From positions 18,933,514 through 18,997,513 of the forward strand of contig NC_019862.2 in the NCBI RefSeq assembly GCF_002234675.1: 64,000 nucleotides of DNA, written 5' to 3'. Position numbers and translations under genes: made by a program. Source of the DNA: Oryzias latipes (Eukaryota; Chordata; Actinopteri; Beloniformes; Adrianichthyidae). Within the stretch, counting starts at the first letter, position 1; every line of letters begins with the position of its first letter. This document shows positions 23,383 through 35,500 of the stretch, one piece after another. The notes beneath the pieces are model-generated. The model made no database searches and was not told the origin of the DNA. It was given only the letters and a program-made list of their open reading frames with translations.

Positions 23383-26300
23383 TCATGGTTTGTACAACCC
23401 GTGGAGCGTGACTGGGATGATGGCGTTGACCTCCGCTCTGGCTACTTCTGTCAGCTTCATGGCGTCCAGAACCAGCAGGAATCCTGGCCTCTCTGTACCC
23501 GGTTTCACTACAATGCTCAGCAACACACCTGCCGAAATCAAACAATAAGACCTTCTTCCTCTGATAATAAAAAAGTAAAGTTAGAAAGTAGGTTTTATAG
23601 TTGAGGCCACTAAGTGACAAACTTCAATTAGTTACCAATTTAGCATCGAACGGCAGTTTTGATTTGACTAAGATTCAATGTCTGCTTTTTAAAATAATTT
23701 CAATGTATGCCAATTTTGCAAATCCTGGACCCAAATGGAGGTGCTTTACTTTTACTACCTTGTCTAAGTTAAAGAGTAGAACAACTGATCGTACCGTCAT
23801 CCTCCTGTGTGGCTCCAGGTGTGGCCACAAAGATTGGCTCTGATGGATAACAGTCCTCCTCCTGCCACACCCACGTCTCCTTGGTCTGCACATTCAGCTT
23901 GACAATCTGCAGCAACAACAACCAAAAGCTTAACTTTACAAGAATGTGTTTTCATCCACGCACAGTGGAAAGTAAATTTGCTCCCACCCTATCAGGGATG
24001 AAGTGGTTCAGTCCGAGGCCGTAAGCAAAGAAGTACTTCTTTCCACAACATTGAGAGTAGTTGATTTGTGGGAATTCAAAAGCTGTGAGAGATGGAGACA
24101 TCTGCAATTTAGGATTTGAAATGTGATACTCAAAACACAAAAACGTCCATATTTACTTTCTTTGCTTCAGAAATGTACACGTATGACTGCATTCTTCCCA
24201 CCCTCTGTGCTAAACCGAGTATGTGTGTCACCTTGTCTTGGTCCAGAAAAGAGCACTTCAGGTTCGAGCCAGATGGTGCCATCGCTGCAAAGAACAGCTG
24301 TTGCGGTGGTGTAGGACAGAGACACCAGGTTTTTGCCCTGCTCCTCCTGTTCACAAAGACACACAGCACAGGATTTGTGTGTTTGTGAGAAATCTGGGGT
24401 TCATACGTGAAATATGTTTGCAACATGATGACGCAGAGAGCCCACTGTGGAATGAGTTACGGTACTACGGTACTGTCAAAGTTTTAAACCTAAAAACTGT
24501 TGTTGAATCCTTTCAGTATTATATTTTAGCCTATGTTCAAATTTCCCTGCTCACCTTTAAAGAAAGCGCATTTGCCCTTTTTTGACTGTTGTTTTAGTTT
24601 TTAAATGATAAAATTGAACTTACAAAAGATAATTAAAATAAGAGGCTTAATTGAATTTGATAAAAAAAAAAACAGTTAAAAGTCAATAAAAATAAAATAC
24701 ATAGATATAAGATACAGATATAAGAAATGATCCATAAATTGATTTGAAAAGAAATAAAAGAAAATTACACTATCTTCTGGACATTAAAGTAGCTCCTAAT
24801 CATACACAGACATATTTAGACTTAAATACATACAATACATACACACATTGAACCCACTAAATATGATTGTCAGAGTTTGATAAATTGCTTAAAACCAAAT
24901 ATATATAATCCTACTCCTATTTCAAGTTCAATTGTGTTTATATTCTCAAAACACAATTTCTATCAAATCTAGGAATCTGAATAAAAAAGGTTGCTTGATA
25001 CTTAAATTATATTGTTCAAAATATTTAAACTATGCATTTTTACAGTTTGTATTTTCAATTGTGTGACTGCATATTTTTCTTTAAAAATAAAAACAGAATG
25101 TAAGAAAATTCCTCCCAGCACCATCCTTCAAATCTTGACACTTTTTCTCTCATTTAAATAAACTCACATCGGCAGCATTGAAACTAGGGACGTGAGTCAT
25201 CTACTCTTCAATGAGAAGCATCTAAATGATGCAACTATTTTAAATATATATATATTCCTTTATGTGTTAAAAACGGTCTTTTTTTAAAACAAACACCTCC
25301 TGCTGACAGGAATGTGATCCAATCGGAAAAGAAATGGATAATATTGGTAAAAGTCTTACCTAACGTGTTGAGACTGACCTTGTAAATGTCCAGCGGCAGA
25401 ACGTATCGCCTGACCTCCGGTTGGGGAGCTCTTGATGCCGCTTTCTTCACCTCCTCCCACTCCTCCCTCAGGTTGGCCAGGTAAAGGTAGTTGTACACAA
25501 ACTCATGACTGCAGAGCAACAGACAGGAAATCATGAGACCGAAACCCAATTCTGAGACCAGACAGCCACTGACTCACCCTTTCCACGTGCAGAGGTCCAC
25601 CACGATGAAACCCTGGTCTTCATAAGTGTTGATGTGATGAAACAGATTGAAAGCAGATGTCCTGAACTTGTGGCTGCTCATGTAAGCTGCCGGGTTCTTG
25701 GTGGTCAAATGGAACCATGTCTGCATCACAGAAACTAAAAGTTTAGTATTAGGCCTGCACAATAAATCCCAAATTTATGGTTATCGCGATATCAAGCTGT
25801 GGAATACGCATATTGCAAAAGTCTGTAAAAATTGCAATAAATGGTAACCTTAAATGTGCTAAAACAATCTTATGACAGCTTGAAGTATTTAACAAATCAA
25901 ATAAATCCCTTTATGCATTTGACCAATTATGAACTTTTATGTTAGATGTTCACCTCCTATGTAGACGAGGGGTCATTTGAAATATAAGTTAAGTTATGTT
26001 CACTCTTATTTAAATTAAACCGTTGCAGCGAAATGGAAATGATGTTTTTCTATTTGTTCATGTAATGCAAGTTATATCGTCATAGCAATACTGATCACTA
26101 ACATCGCAAATGGAGGGTTTTCCTCATATCGTGCAGCCCTATTTTGTTTTTTTAGTGCAATATTTTGGCAAATTGAGTTTCAAGCTCCAATCCATGATCA
26201 GTTATGGAAATAGTTGGATTCTACCCCCATGCTCTCGCAGGATTCAAAGCAGTCCATGTAGGTGGTTCCTCTGATGCTCCAGGCTGACAGGAACTTCAGC

Positions 26301-29300
26301 AGGTTGATCTTCACAGGTTGCTCCACAAATACAAAATAGTTGTTGGTCATGCCAAAACTGTGCAGAGAGGGACAGAGATTAAAAATGTGTTGTTTTTTTT
26401 GGAAAACAAACAAGCCATCTTCATGAGATGAATACCTGTGCACATAGGAGGGCTTCAACCTCTCACTGCTTGGTAGCTGAACAACAATTTGGGATTTCTC
26501 AATGGGGTCTGATTTATCTGGAAATAGATGGAAACTTGCACACGTCTCCAAAAACAGTCAAAACGTTAATGACAAAATATTGATCCGGCAAAGATGGAGG
26601 GACTCACCTTTCTGTGCAGGTGGGATCTTGACAATGTTGTAAGCCAGACTCATGTCTTTGCCAAAGCAGTTACCGATGTTGTAGACCGTACCATCTGCTT
26701 CAATGTGCGGGTGAGCTGTAAGGCCATTCACTGAGAGATATTTGCACACATCCACCTAGAGCAGGCAATTAAAGAAAAAACTTAAAAAACAATACAATTC
26801 CACATTTTCTGATTTAAGACACTTTGTAAGATTGTAAATATTTGGGCAAACTATTTAACGGTACCACGGTTTTAAAAGATCTTGCATAATACACATTATC
26901 ATGACATACAATAAAGAATATCATTTTTTTCTGTTTTGTCTAATTTAATGGATGAAGCAATGGAAAGTGACTGAAGTACAAAAAAACTTTATTTAAATTA
27001 TTTTGATCCCACCCAGAAATTATGATATGGTGTAAACATTTTGCATTTTCGCATTCATTATTCAAAATCAGTGCATCTGGGTTTAAAAACAAAATGACAA
27101 ACACTCAATAAAGTGGTTTTAGAAAGGGAAAAAATATTTTTTTGGTCATTTTTCATTGCTTAGCTGTCAGTGTTTGTAAAAATTCAAATGTTTTTTCATC
27201 TGACATTCAATCAGCAATTCTCTTCTGATCTTGATAGGCTTCTTGAGTATTTTTGTTGACTACACTGTTCATAAGGACACTGACCAAACAGTGAAACCTT
27301 TCCTACCTTTTCTAAAGTCTCCAGAGAATCAGGATCCACCTTTGTGATGTAGTTGGTTTCAGTGACAGCGTAGAAGTCTTCGCCAATCGGATAGATGTTA
27401 ACTAAACAGTTATCAGTCACCTCAATTCCTTTGAAGTACGAAAAGAACCTAAATACATACAAGCACAAAAATAAATCCATAATTGGCCAGCAATTGAGCA
27501 GAAAGAAGAATTATGATATGTGCACTAAGGAGTAAAATTGAAATTATGATAAAAAGAAGGGGCAACAATTGTATTTTGGCAGTCGCTGATTCTGCAAATT
27601 GTATCGGTTTTATTGTGTTCATCAGAGACACATGACAACTGCAAGAGACAGAATGTTTAAAAAAAAGGTATCCAGGAAATCATATGGTATGAGGTTTGAA
27701 TAATGTTTATCTATATTTAACTGTTTTTTTGTTGTTGTTTTTTTACAAAACAACAGTGGGAATTCTCTGTCAATTAAACAAAAATGTAATAAAAAAAATA
27801 AGTTCTTTGTAGACGCAAGAATGTCAGGTAGAATTAGAAATTTACCACGACCAAAAACGTTTTATTAATAATTTAATTATGGGGCTGATAGTATCAGTGT
27901 TGGTAAAAGTAAAACGTAAATCTGTGTCAAAAATGGCTCATGGTCTCAATGTTCTGTTAAAGTCATCGTTAAAAAATATAATAACGGTAAGAGGTAATCT
28001 GAAATCTGTGTGGTTTTCCTTGGTTACCTGGAGAAGATGTTTTTGCAGGGGTCTGGATAAGCTATGGTGCCAAATTCAGTGATGACAACTCTGTTTTCTG
28101 TCATGGCACGAACATATGAGTCTGTCTTAATGAATCTGAAGCAAAAAAAGAAAATAGAAACCTGTGTTCAAATAATTCACAAAAAGAGCATCTTCTATTT
28201 AAATAAATAACTAAAAACCCAAAAAGATAATTGAGCTTGTCCCAAGAACGTGTTTATGATTTCTCCAAATCCAAGTTCAGACTTTACATTTCTATTGGCA
28301 TGCACTGAATTCATTTAGCCACACTAGATCTACAGAATTACCAATTTCACAAGTTCAAAACATACCAAAAACATAGCAAAAATAATTAGTTTTCAGTATT
28401 TTCCGACTTTTTTTTTTGGTCTTCTTACTTTCTGTTGTATGTCACCTGACCGTTCCTCAGGTCAAACTTGTGCATGAGAGCCTGTCCATCAAACAGGTGG
28501 TGGAAGGGTTCATCTCCCACTTCAAACAGGCCGGGACCCATTCTGAGAAGACTGCCCCCCAGCCATGATGGGATAACACCTGGGGAGACAGGATTGCACA
28601 TCCTGATCCTGTCAACTCTCTAGTTAGCCAAATCTCCCCAAGCAATCCATTAGTGGGAAATATTAGCAAAACAGCATTGGGTGGGATGGTGCTCATATAT
28701 CCTCTTTATTTTACCACTGATTTGAGCAGGAATGGGTTCATCCAGCTCCTCCACTGTCTCAAAGATCTTCTTGTAGCCTGCAGCAGGATGCTCCACGCTG
28801 GAAAGAGATGAAGAGGGATTAATTCTACAACAACCTATGTAAATAAAACCTTAGGCATGAATCAGTTAGCAGTTTTATTGTGGAGTTGTTGGTTCACCAA
28901 ATATCTGTGTTACTCTGTCTAAGCAGGGTTTTAACTGTTGTGTTGTGGAAGATGTAGTTCAGATTACGCCCCCCCACCCCCCCCCAAAAAAAGAAAAAGT
29001 ACTAAAAAGGATAGGGAGACCAGAGAAAGCAGCCTAAGCAAAAGAGAAAAAGGCAAAGAACTGAACTGATTGACACAAAAATAAGGTCTCATGTCATGAC
29101 TGTGCTGAAACAGCAGACAATTGAACAAGGTATTAACTGCAGGATGAACTCACTAATGAAAGCAAATGTGCCATTTACTAGTTTAAGAGTCATAGCCATA
29201 AAAATAAACCAGGTAGCAAACCAACATGAGCTAATTACAGAAACTCAGTCCTGCAGACTCAGCTACAGCTGGCAGGAAATACAGATAAATTCACACCTAG

Positions 29301-30282
29301 ATTTGCTTTTTTGCTTGAGGATATAAAACTGCCAGGAAACATCAGGCATTTGGAACAACTTTTGGTTTGGAACCAGTATTATCCAGAAACTGACCAGCGA
29401 GGAAAAAAACATGTACGAAAAAAACTGCTTACAGACACCATTACTTTTTTTTAACATTTTTCTACTAATATTTGGATTCAGTTGGTTGTTTTTATTCTTC
29501 ACCTTACATTTTTAAGGTTCTTAAATTAAGTACTTCATTGGTTTTACTTTGTCTGTTGTTTGCCAAAGGCTCTGTTGCTGATCTCCATCTGGTTTTGCTC
29601 ACATTGCATACCAGACTTTAGTGTGGTGTGTGCCACACCATCACACTCCCACCACTGTGGTTCATAGTCAGGATAATCTATTTCTGCATTGATTAGTCCT
29701 TATTGGCATTGAAAAAAGTTTATTATGGTCAAAATATTTGCCATAAAGATTCTTAAGTATATTAAAATTATGTTTCTAGGTTATTTTACGAAATTGACAG
29801 ACTTGACATAACTTAAAACATCAACTTCCGACATTCATTATATAATCTGAGACACAGAGTAAAATTTGAGGGATTTAAACTTTTAATGATGGATTGTTGG
29901 ATTAACAATCATAAATCCTTTCTTTTTTAATCCATGTTTTGTCGTGCAGCCCTTCATGTTTTACTGCTCTCTCCATTTTACTGGTTTCCCTCTCCTGCTT
30001 TTAATCATCTCTTTTCTTCCCCCCATGCTGCAGATTTTTGCAAAAGGCTGGTGCAGCTTGTTTGGGTTTGCCAGTTCTCTATTTCCAGCCTGCGTCATCT
30101 GATATTTTTTCATTTGATTCACTGGATGATTTCAGCATAACAGCCATGTCTGCCAGCAACTTTTTCTGGTTTTATTCCAGAAAAATAAACATTTGCAACC
30201 CCGAAGAAGTCCCAAATTCTATTTTCTGCTGAAAGAAACATCTTAAACAGTAAATTGAACGTGTTACTCACCGACTGACCAT
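23383..30282 (-). CDS. rpe65a: Retinoid isomerohydrolase RPE65
   Basis: Fourteen minus-strand exons (as in human) read from MVSR at 30,282 to LHGLYKP-stop at 23,383. Approximate exons are 30272-30282, 28715-28797, 28431-28580, 28030-28137, 27303-27449, 26607-26755, 26433-26523, 26215-26360, 25577-25720, 25380-25508, 24230-24345, 23988-24103, 23797-23906 and 23383-23529. RPE65 turns all-trans retinyl ester into 11-cis retinol in the visual cycle, on smooth ER membranes of the retinal pigment epithelium. All four iron-binding histidines are present in context: [23 protein letters not shown] and LHGLY. PDPCKN keeps the Cys112-type membrane residue, while the Cys231 equivalent is Ser ([10 protein letters not shown]) and Cys330 is Thr (VDLCTW). 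Adjacency to DEPDC1 matches human 1p31. Choosing rpe65a over a teleost duplicate rests on this synteny and is less sure than the family. Confidence 0.95.
25750..26141 (-). mobile_element. hAT MITE, copy 3 of 4 (in RPE65 intron)
   Basis: It begins TAGGCCTGCACAATA and ends CATATCGTGCAGCCCTA, the inverted orientation of copies 1 and 2. The flanks TTTAGTAT and TTTTGTTT match at 6 of 8 bases, consistent with a decayed 8-bp duplication. It lies in an RPE65 intron between the exons at about 25.58-25.72 kb and 26.2-26.36 kb. Confidence 0.87.
28969..28985 (+). repeat. Poly-C stretch in an RPE65 intron
   Basis: This is a C-run broken by one A and followed by an A-run. It is a simple repeat in the first intron of RPE65 without other evident content. 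Confidence 0.75.
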
Positions 30283-32553
30283 GTTGCTCTTCAACGTTGT
30301 TGCTTTGGTTGTCCACACAATCACACTAGTTGCTTGTAGAGATTTAGACTTGGATTTAAACCACAGTTTTTTTTTTTCACAGAAAGGAATGAAAATGCAA
30401 GCACCCTGCCCCTTTTTTTTTGTCATGATCCCTCCCCTTTTCCACCCTTCCTTACTTTCATGTCCTCTGCTCTCACTCCCCCTCCCTGAACCTCCTACCC
30501 GACCTCCTCAAGCCTTACCCAGAGTTGAACAAACCTGCTTTGTCTGGTCTCTTTTCAGGCCTTAAAATCCAAACAGAATCTTCTGAGGTCGCCTACACAA
30601 GGCCTTTGTCATCCAGTGAACACAAACTCTCCCACCAGAAAATGATTTAGGCCAAACATATAAAGTGAGCACTTATAAAAGCAGTGCCTAAGTGTTGTTG
30701 GAAGGTGGACGTGCATGCAAAAACAGTTTCTACCTAATTAGTTCCAGACAGCCTCTGCCATTACTCAGAGACTGGCTAGAGGCTTCGGGGTTGTGGGGTG
30801 GGGGTTGTCAGTTCTGTTATCTGAAGTTTTGATAAATGACAGAGAACAAAAGTCACTCTTCAAAGGATTGAAATGGCTGTCATCCAGTGTCTTCCTGCTG
30901 AGACAGGCACCTCAGAAAGTAGATTAAGTTCAGTAATAACAGTTTCACCCCAAAAGTGAAATTTGCTTTCCAAAATGAGCAACTTATTGACCAGACCATT
31001 ACAGACAGATAATGACACAAGATCGCTACAACTACCAATTTGTTTTGTTTGAGCTACTTCCTCAGGTTAGGGCTACGGGAGTGTATTTCAGGATTCTTCA
31101 CAGCCTTCATTTATGTTTAACGTATGGTGTGACTCAATTGCTTGGGATGACATTTAACAGCAGCTGTAAAGTCATTTTATGTTTTTCTGCAAAATGTTGA
31201 AAAAACGTTTTGGCAACTGTTGAAAAGTCATGGTAGTCAAATATGGAGGAGGTAGTATAATGGTCTGGAGGCTGTTTTGCTGCTTAATTAAACCATGAAA
31301 TCTGCTTTCAACCAAAAATATCTAAAAAAGAATATCTCCCACATTTTTAGAAAATCAAAGACAACACTTTTATGAAGAGCAAAATAAAGACTGGAGTGGC
31401 TTCATCAAGGTGTTGATTTTAACTTAATAGATGCTCTGGCATCTTAATACAGCTGAATTATAACAATCCTGCAGGTCAGTGTGCCTAAATCCACAACTAT
31501 GTTGTAAGACTCATTGCCAGTAATCGCAAAAACAAAAAATGTAATTTCGCCCTGCATTGAAACAGTGACTGTAACACTGGAAGAATTTTACCAGGAAGCT
31601 GCAGTCAGGCCTGTACGTTTGAAGACAATTAATTAATATAACCGCTTCATTTAAATGGAAAATTTACTTAAGCAACATAAATTCTCCAAGAATTTGTCAT
31701 AACACTCATAATCAATAATGATTTCAGTCACAAATATGTTTATTTCCAAGGATTTTGCATAGTAAACCATAAATTGTTGAAGCTGCACAATATACACTCC
31801 TATGTATTCTGAATAAAGAAATCAACTTCAAGCAATTTGATGAGGTAAAAACTAACATCTAGTTAGAAAGAATACTTCACATTGCAAAAAATAAACACAC
31901 AAAAAAGGATTGTTAAAAAGAGTGAAATATTTCCTCACCTTGCCATCAGTTTTTTTATACTGAAACAGTTCTGTATATCAAACAATTTTGGTGCCTGTTT
32001 TACAGGACTAGTTTCAGGTTTCTGGTTAATTATAGACTCTAAACATGATGTAAATTGCACAAACTAGAGAAGATCTACTCACCTCTTTTAGTCACAATAT
32101 TAACATGGAAACACCTGGGGTGCAAATTTAAAATACTCCCTACTTAAAAAAAAAAAAAAAACTTAAAACCCAATAAAGAGATAAAGAAAAAAATCCACCT
32201 GGAAATGCAGAACAAAAATCTTTGGAAAACTAGCAACACTCCCAATGTTCTATTCTTATAAATATGTCTATAAATAAAGACCAATTTACCGGTAATCCCA
32301 AACTGACCAGTGACTTCAGAACTGCACCTCGTTTCAACATGTAATCACTGTTAAAGAATGTCCTTTTTAAGAGGATTTGTCTTAAAATGATAGAACTATC
32401 AATACATTAAAACACATCCAACAAATACGCGTTTTAAATCTGTCCCGCTGAATCCCTCTCACTAAAACACAACTGAAACAACATGGAGGATGTAACAATG
32501 TTAGTAAAAACGAGCTCCTGTGTGGAGTGTCTGAATGCAGTTTCTTGAATTCT
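30283..32553. other. Upstream region of RPE65 and 3' flank of DEPDC1
   Basis: Both neighbours are on the minus strand, so this 2.3 kb holds the RPE65 promoter (near its left end) and the DEPDC1 3' UTR (near its right end). I saw no open frame of interest, no tRNA and no clear repeat beyond an A-run near 32,145. The retina-specific regulatory sites expected for RPE65 cannot be assigned reliably by eye. Confidence 0.5.
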
Positions 32554-35500
32554 TTAGCTCCTGATGCTGAAAGCTTTGCTTTTCTTGATGGAGAGGAGGG
32601 GAGGCTTGATCTTTGGTCTACTGTCCGTCTTGTTTTCTCGTGCCGAGGATGCAAAACGTCGCTTGTAAATGTCTGGATACTGCTTTTGGAACTGAAGCAA
32701 ACAACACTTGGTCAGTCTTTCAGGAGCAAAGATATGTGTGAATGACAAACTGTAAATTCAGAAAGCTGCAGCCACCAACAAGCATTTCAAACCAAACAAG
32801 CTAAAACAAAGTGTGAAGTTCAATTCTATAAAGGGGTTATAATAACCTGCTTCAGCTTCTTGCGTCTGTCCTTCTCACTTATGTTCTGATCAGTAAGCAG
32901 GATCTCCAGCAGCTCCTCCATGGCTTTCTGAGAGGAAGTTAGCTTTTGCTCTTCAAACTCAGCGCCGCTTATTTGGTGACAAAATGTGTACATGGGCACT
33001 GGAATACAAACGTCCTCCCCGCTCTCAGGTTTGGGAACAGAATCCACAGGGACCTAAACCCAGGATGAGATGTTGATCCCATAAATATGCAGGTATTGCT
33101 GTGTGGTAGGTCTGTACAATATATCACAAATGTATCGTTATCGCAAGATCAAGCTGTGCTATATGCATATGGCATAGGACGGCAAAAATTGCAATAAATG
33201 GTTTCCTTAAATGTGCAACAACAATCTTATGGCAGCGTGAAGTATTTAACGAATTAAATAAATCCATTTGGCCAATCAGATGCAGCCCTTCACGTTGTTG
33301 ACCAATCAGATGGAGCCCTTTTATGTTAGATGTTCGCTTCCTATGTTGACGATAGTCTTTTGGAGTATATTATTAAACTGTTTCAGTGAAATGGAAATTA
33401 TATTTTTGGTTGTTTTGCCATTTGTTCATATACCACAGGTTATATCATCATCCCAATATTGATCACTAATATCCTGTATGGCAAGTTTTCCTCATATTGT
33501 GCAGCCCCACTGTGCGGTAGCCTCGTCTTTTAGATGAACAATCGACAGGAGTACCTGCACGGTGCGCAGATGCTGTATGTGGTCACTGATGGCATTGAGC
33601 AGGTATTCTGGAACTGAGAAGATACTCTGCTGGTGGTCCATTAGAAATGACACCAGTCTGGTAGCCAGCAGCTCATCCAAGTCACACTCTTCAGCGCTGC
33701 TCAGAATACAGCCTGAAAATGTGTGAACCATCTGAGAAACACAAAAAAAATTAATGTATGCAATGTCGTTTAAACAAAAGTCAGCTTCACAGCTTCAAAT
33801 ATTGGTGCATTTCGCATTTGTAAATGCTTAAAAGACAAATGAATCTTTGCGTCGCTCCGGCAGCAGGCTAATCCATCTATCAGGTGGTATTCAGTGGCAG
33901 GTGGGTGGGATATTAGCAGACTTTTCTAAACTATTCCACACAGCTGATGGTGATCCTCTGCTGATGTTGGTTGTGAAGCCTTTGGATGCAATTATGGCTC
34001 AAAGTCTAGCTAAGTGAGTAAAAGGATTCTCTTGTGCACGTTCACCGGCTGGTGAAATGTTTATTTACAAACAATTCATGACCTCGAGACATTTTTTGAT
34101 TGCAGTTTGGGTTTTTAAAAATGTGCATTCCTCACCAACGTCCGAGTGCTAATTGCAGGATGGAGACGAGGCATGTCCACATTCTGGCTGATGCGAGACA
34201 CCATCCTCATGAGAAGCTGCAGCTTCCTGCGAGATGCAGGAGGCAGCAGGAGAGTGCAAAGCTGCAGAGCCTCAATGGCAACACGCTCACACTGAGGCTG
34301 GAGGACACCTATTTGAAGACAGTCACGATGTCGTAAAAAGACAAAAAACGCAACCACAAGGGATGAAAAAACACTTCCTTACTAAATTTAATGCGTGATG
34401 TATTGAACTACAAATTGTTTTTAAGTTGCCAATCTGAATTCACTGAATGTTTACATCAACCTGACGGCTTCCAAGTTGTCTGGAATGATACTGTTGTTTT
34501 ATCAGCAGAACCAGTCAATCTGTGATTCATTTTTCTAGATTATACAAATGATGATGAAAAGACGAGAAGATTAGAGGAAAACTACAGCTACAGCTCTCTG
34601 TAGGGTGAGTGATGTTTCCAGTCAAGCTATAAAATGGAGCATTTTGATTCATGGTGACTGAATCAAAGTGTAAAAAAACAAACAAACAAAAAAAAACACA
34701 CACAAATAACCATCACAAGATATGACAAAATACATTATTAAATATTTTATAAACAGTTATTAAACTCTGACGGACTGAAAAAATGCTTTGCTCTACGGTT
34801 TTCACACAGACTCACAAAGGTTAACCTCTAATAGGAGCCAGAAAGGAAGCTCTCATTAGTAGATGTTAGATGAGGTTATTTTGGCTGGACATGAACAGAG
34901 CAGACAGACAGGTAGAGGAGAGACGACCTTACTGTGCTCAGATTTGGTTTGAAGGAGCTGGAAGTTTCGGTTGGGCGCAAAAACAGGCGGTATGAGCAGG
35001 GAAATGGGTCGCGGCGGCTTGGACACATCCATGGAGCTTTGGCAGCGCCGGACAACAGCAGATGCAGGGAGCATCCTGACGTTAGAGGTGCTGGAGGCTG
35101 GTCTGGGCCCAGAGGGTTGTACTTTGGTTGTAGAAGGAAGAAAGGAGGAGGGGAAAGAATGGTGGGAAGAGAAGGAAGGATGGGAAGCCGAAGAAGAGTT
35201 GTTTGCAGGTGTGTTCACGTTGAGGCAGCTGGTTGATCGACCCTGCCATCTTATCCCATTGACCCTTTTGTCCCCAGTGTGGCTAACAATGTCCAGGCAG
35301 CTGCCGACGCTTTGAGGTCGCAAGGCGCGCGACCTTTGTGAAGCTGAGGAAAACCCTGACAACCCATTATTGGTTAAAGCACCTTCGTGTTTAAAAGTTT
35401 GGGTTCTTAAATCGCATGTTAAGGCCAAGGGATTTTCTCGGGTTGTGATAGTAGGTGTGTCATCCCGGCACATGTCGCTATGGGAACAAGATGCTAAGCT

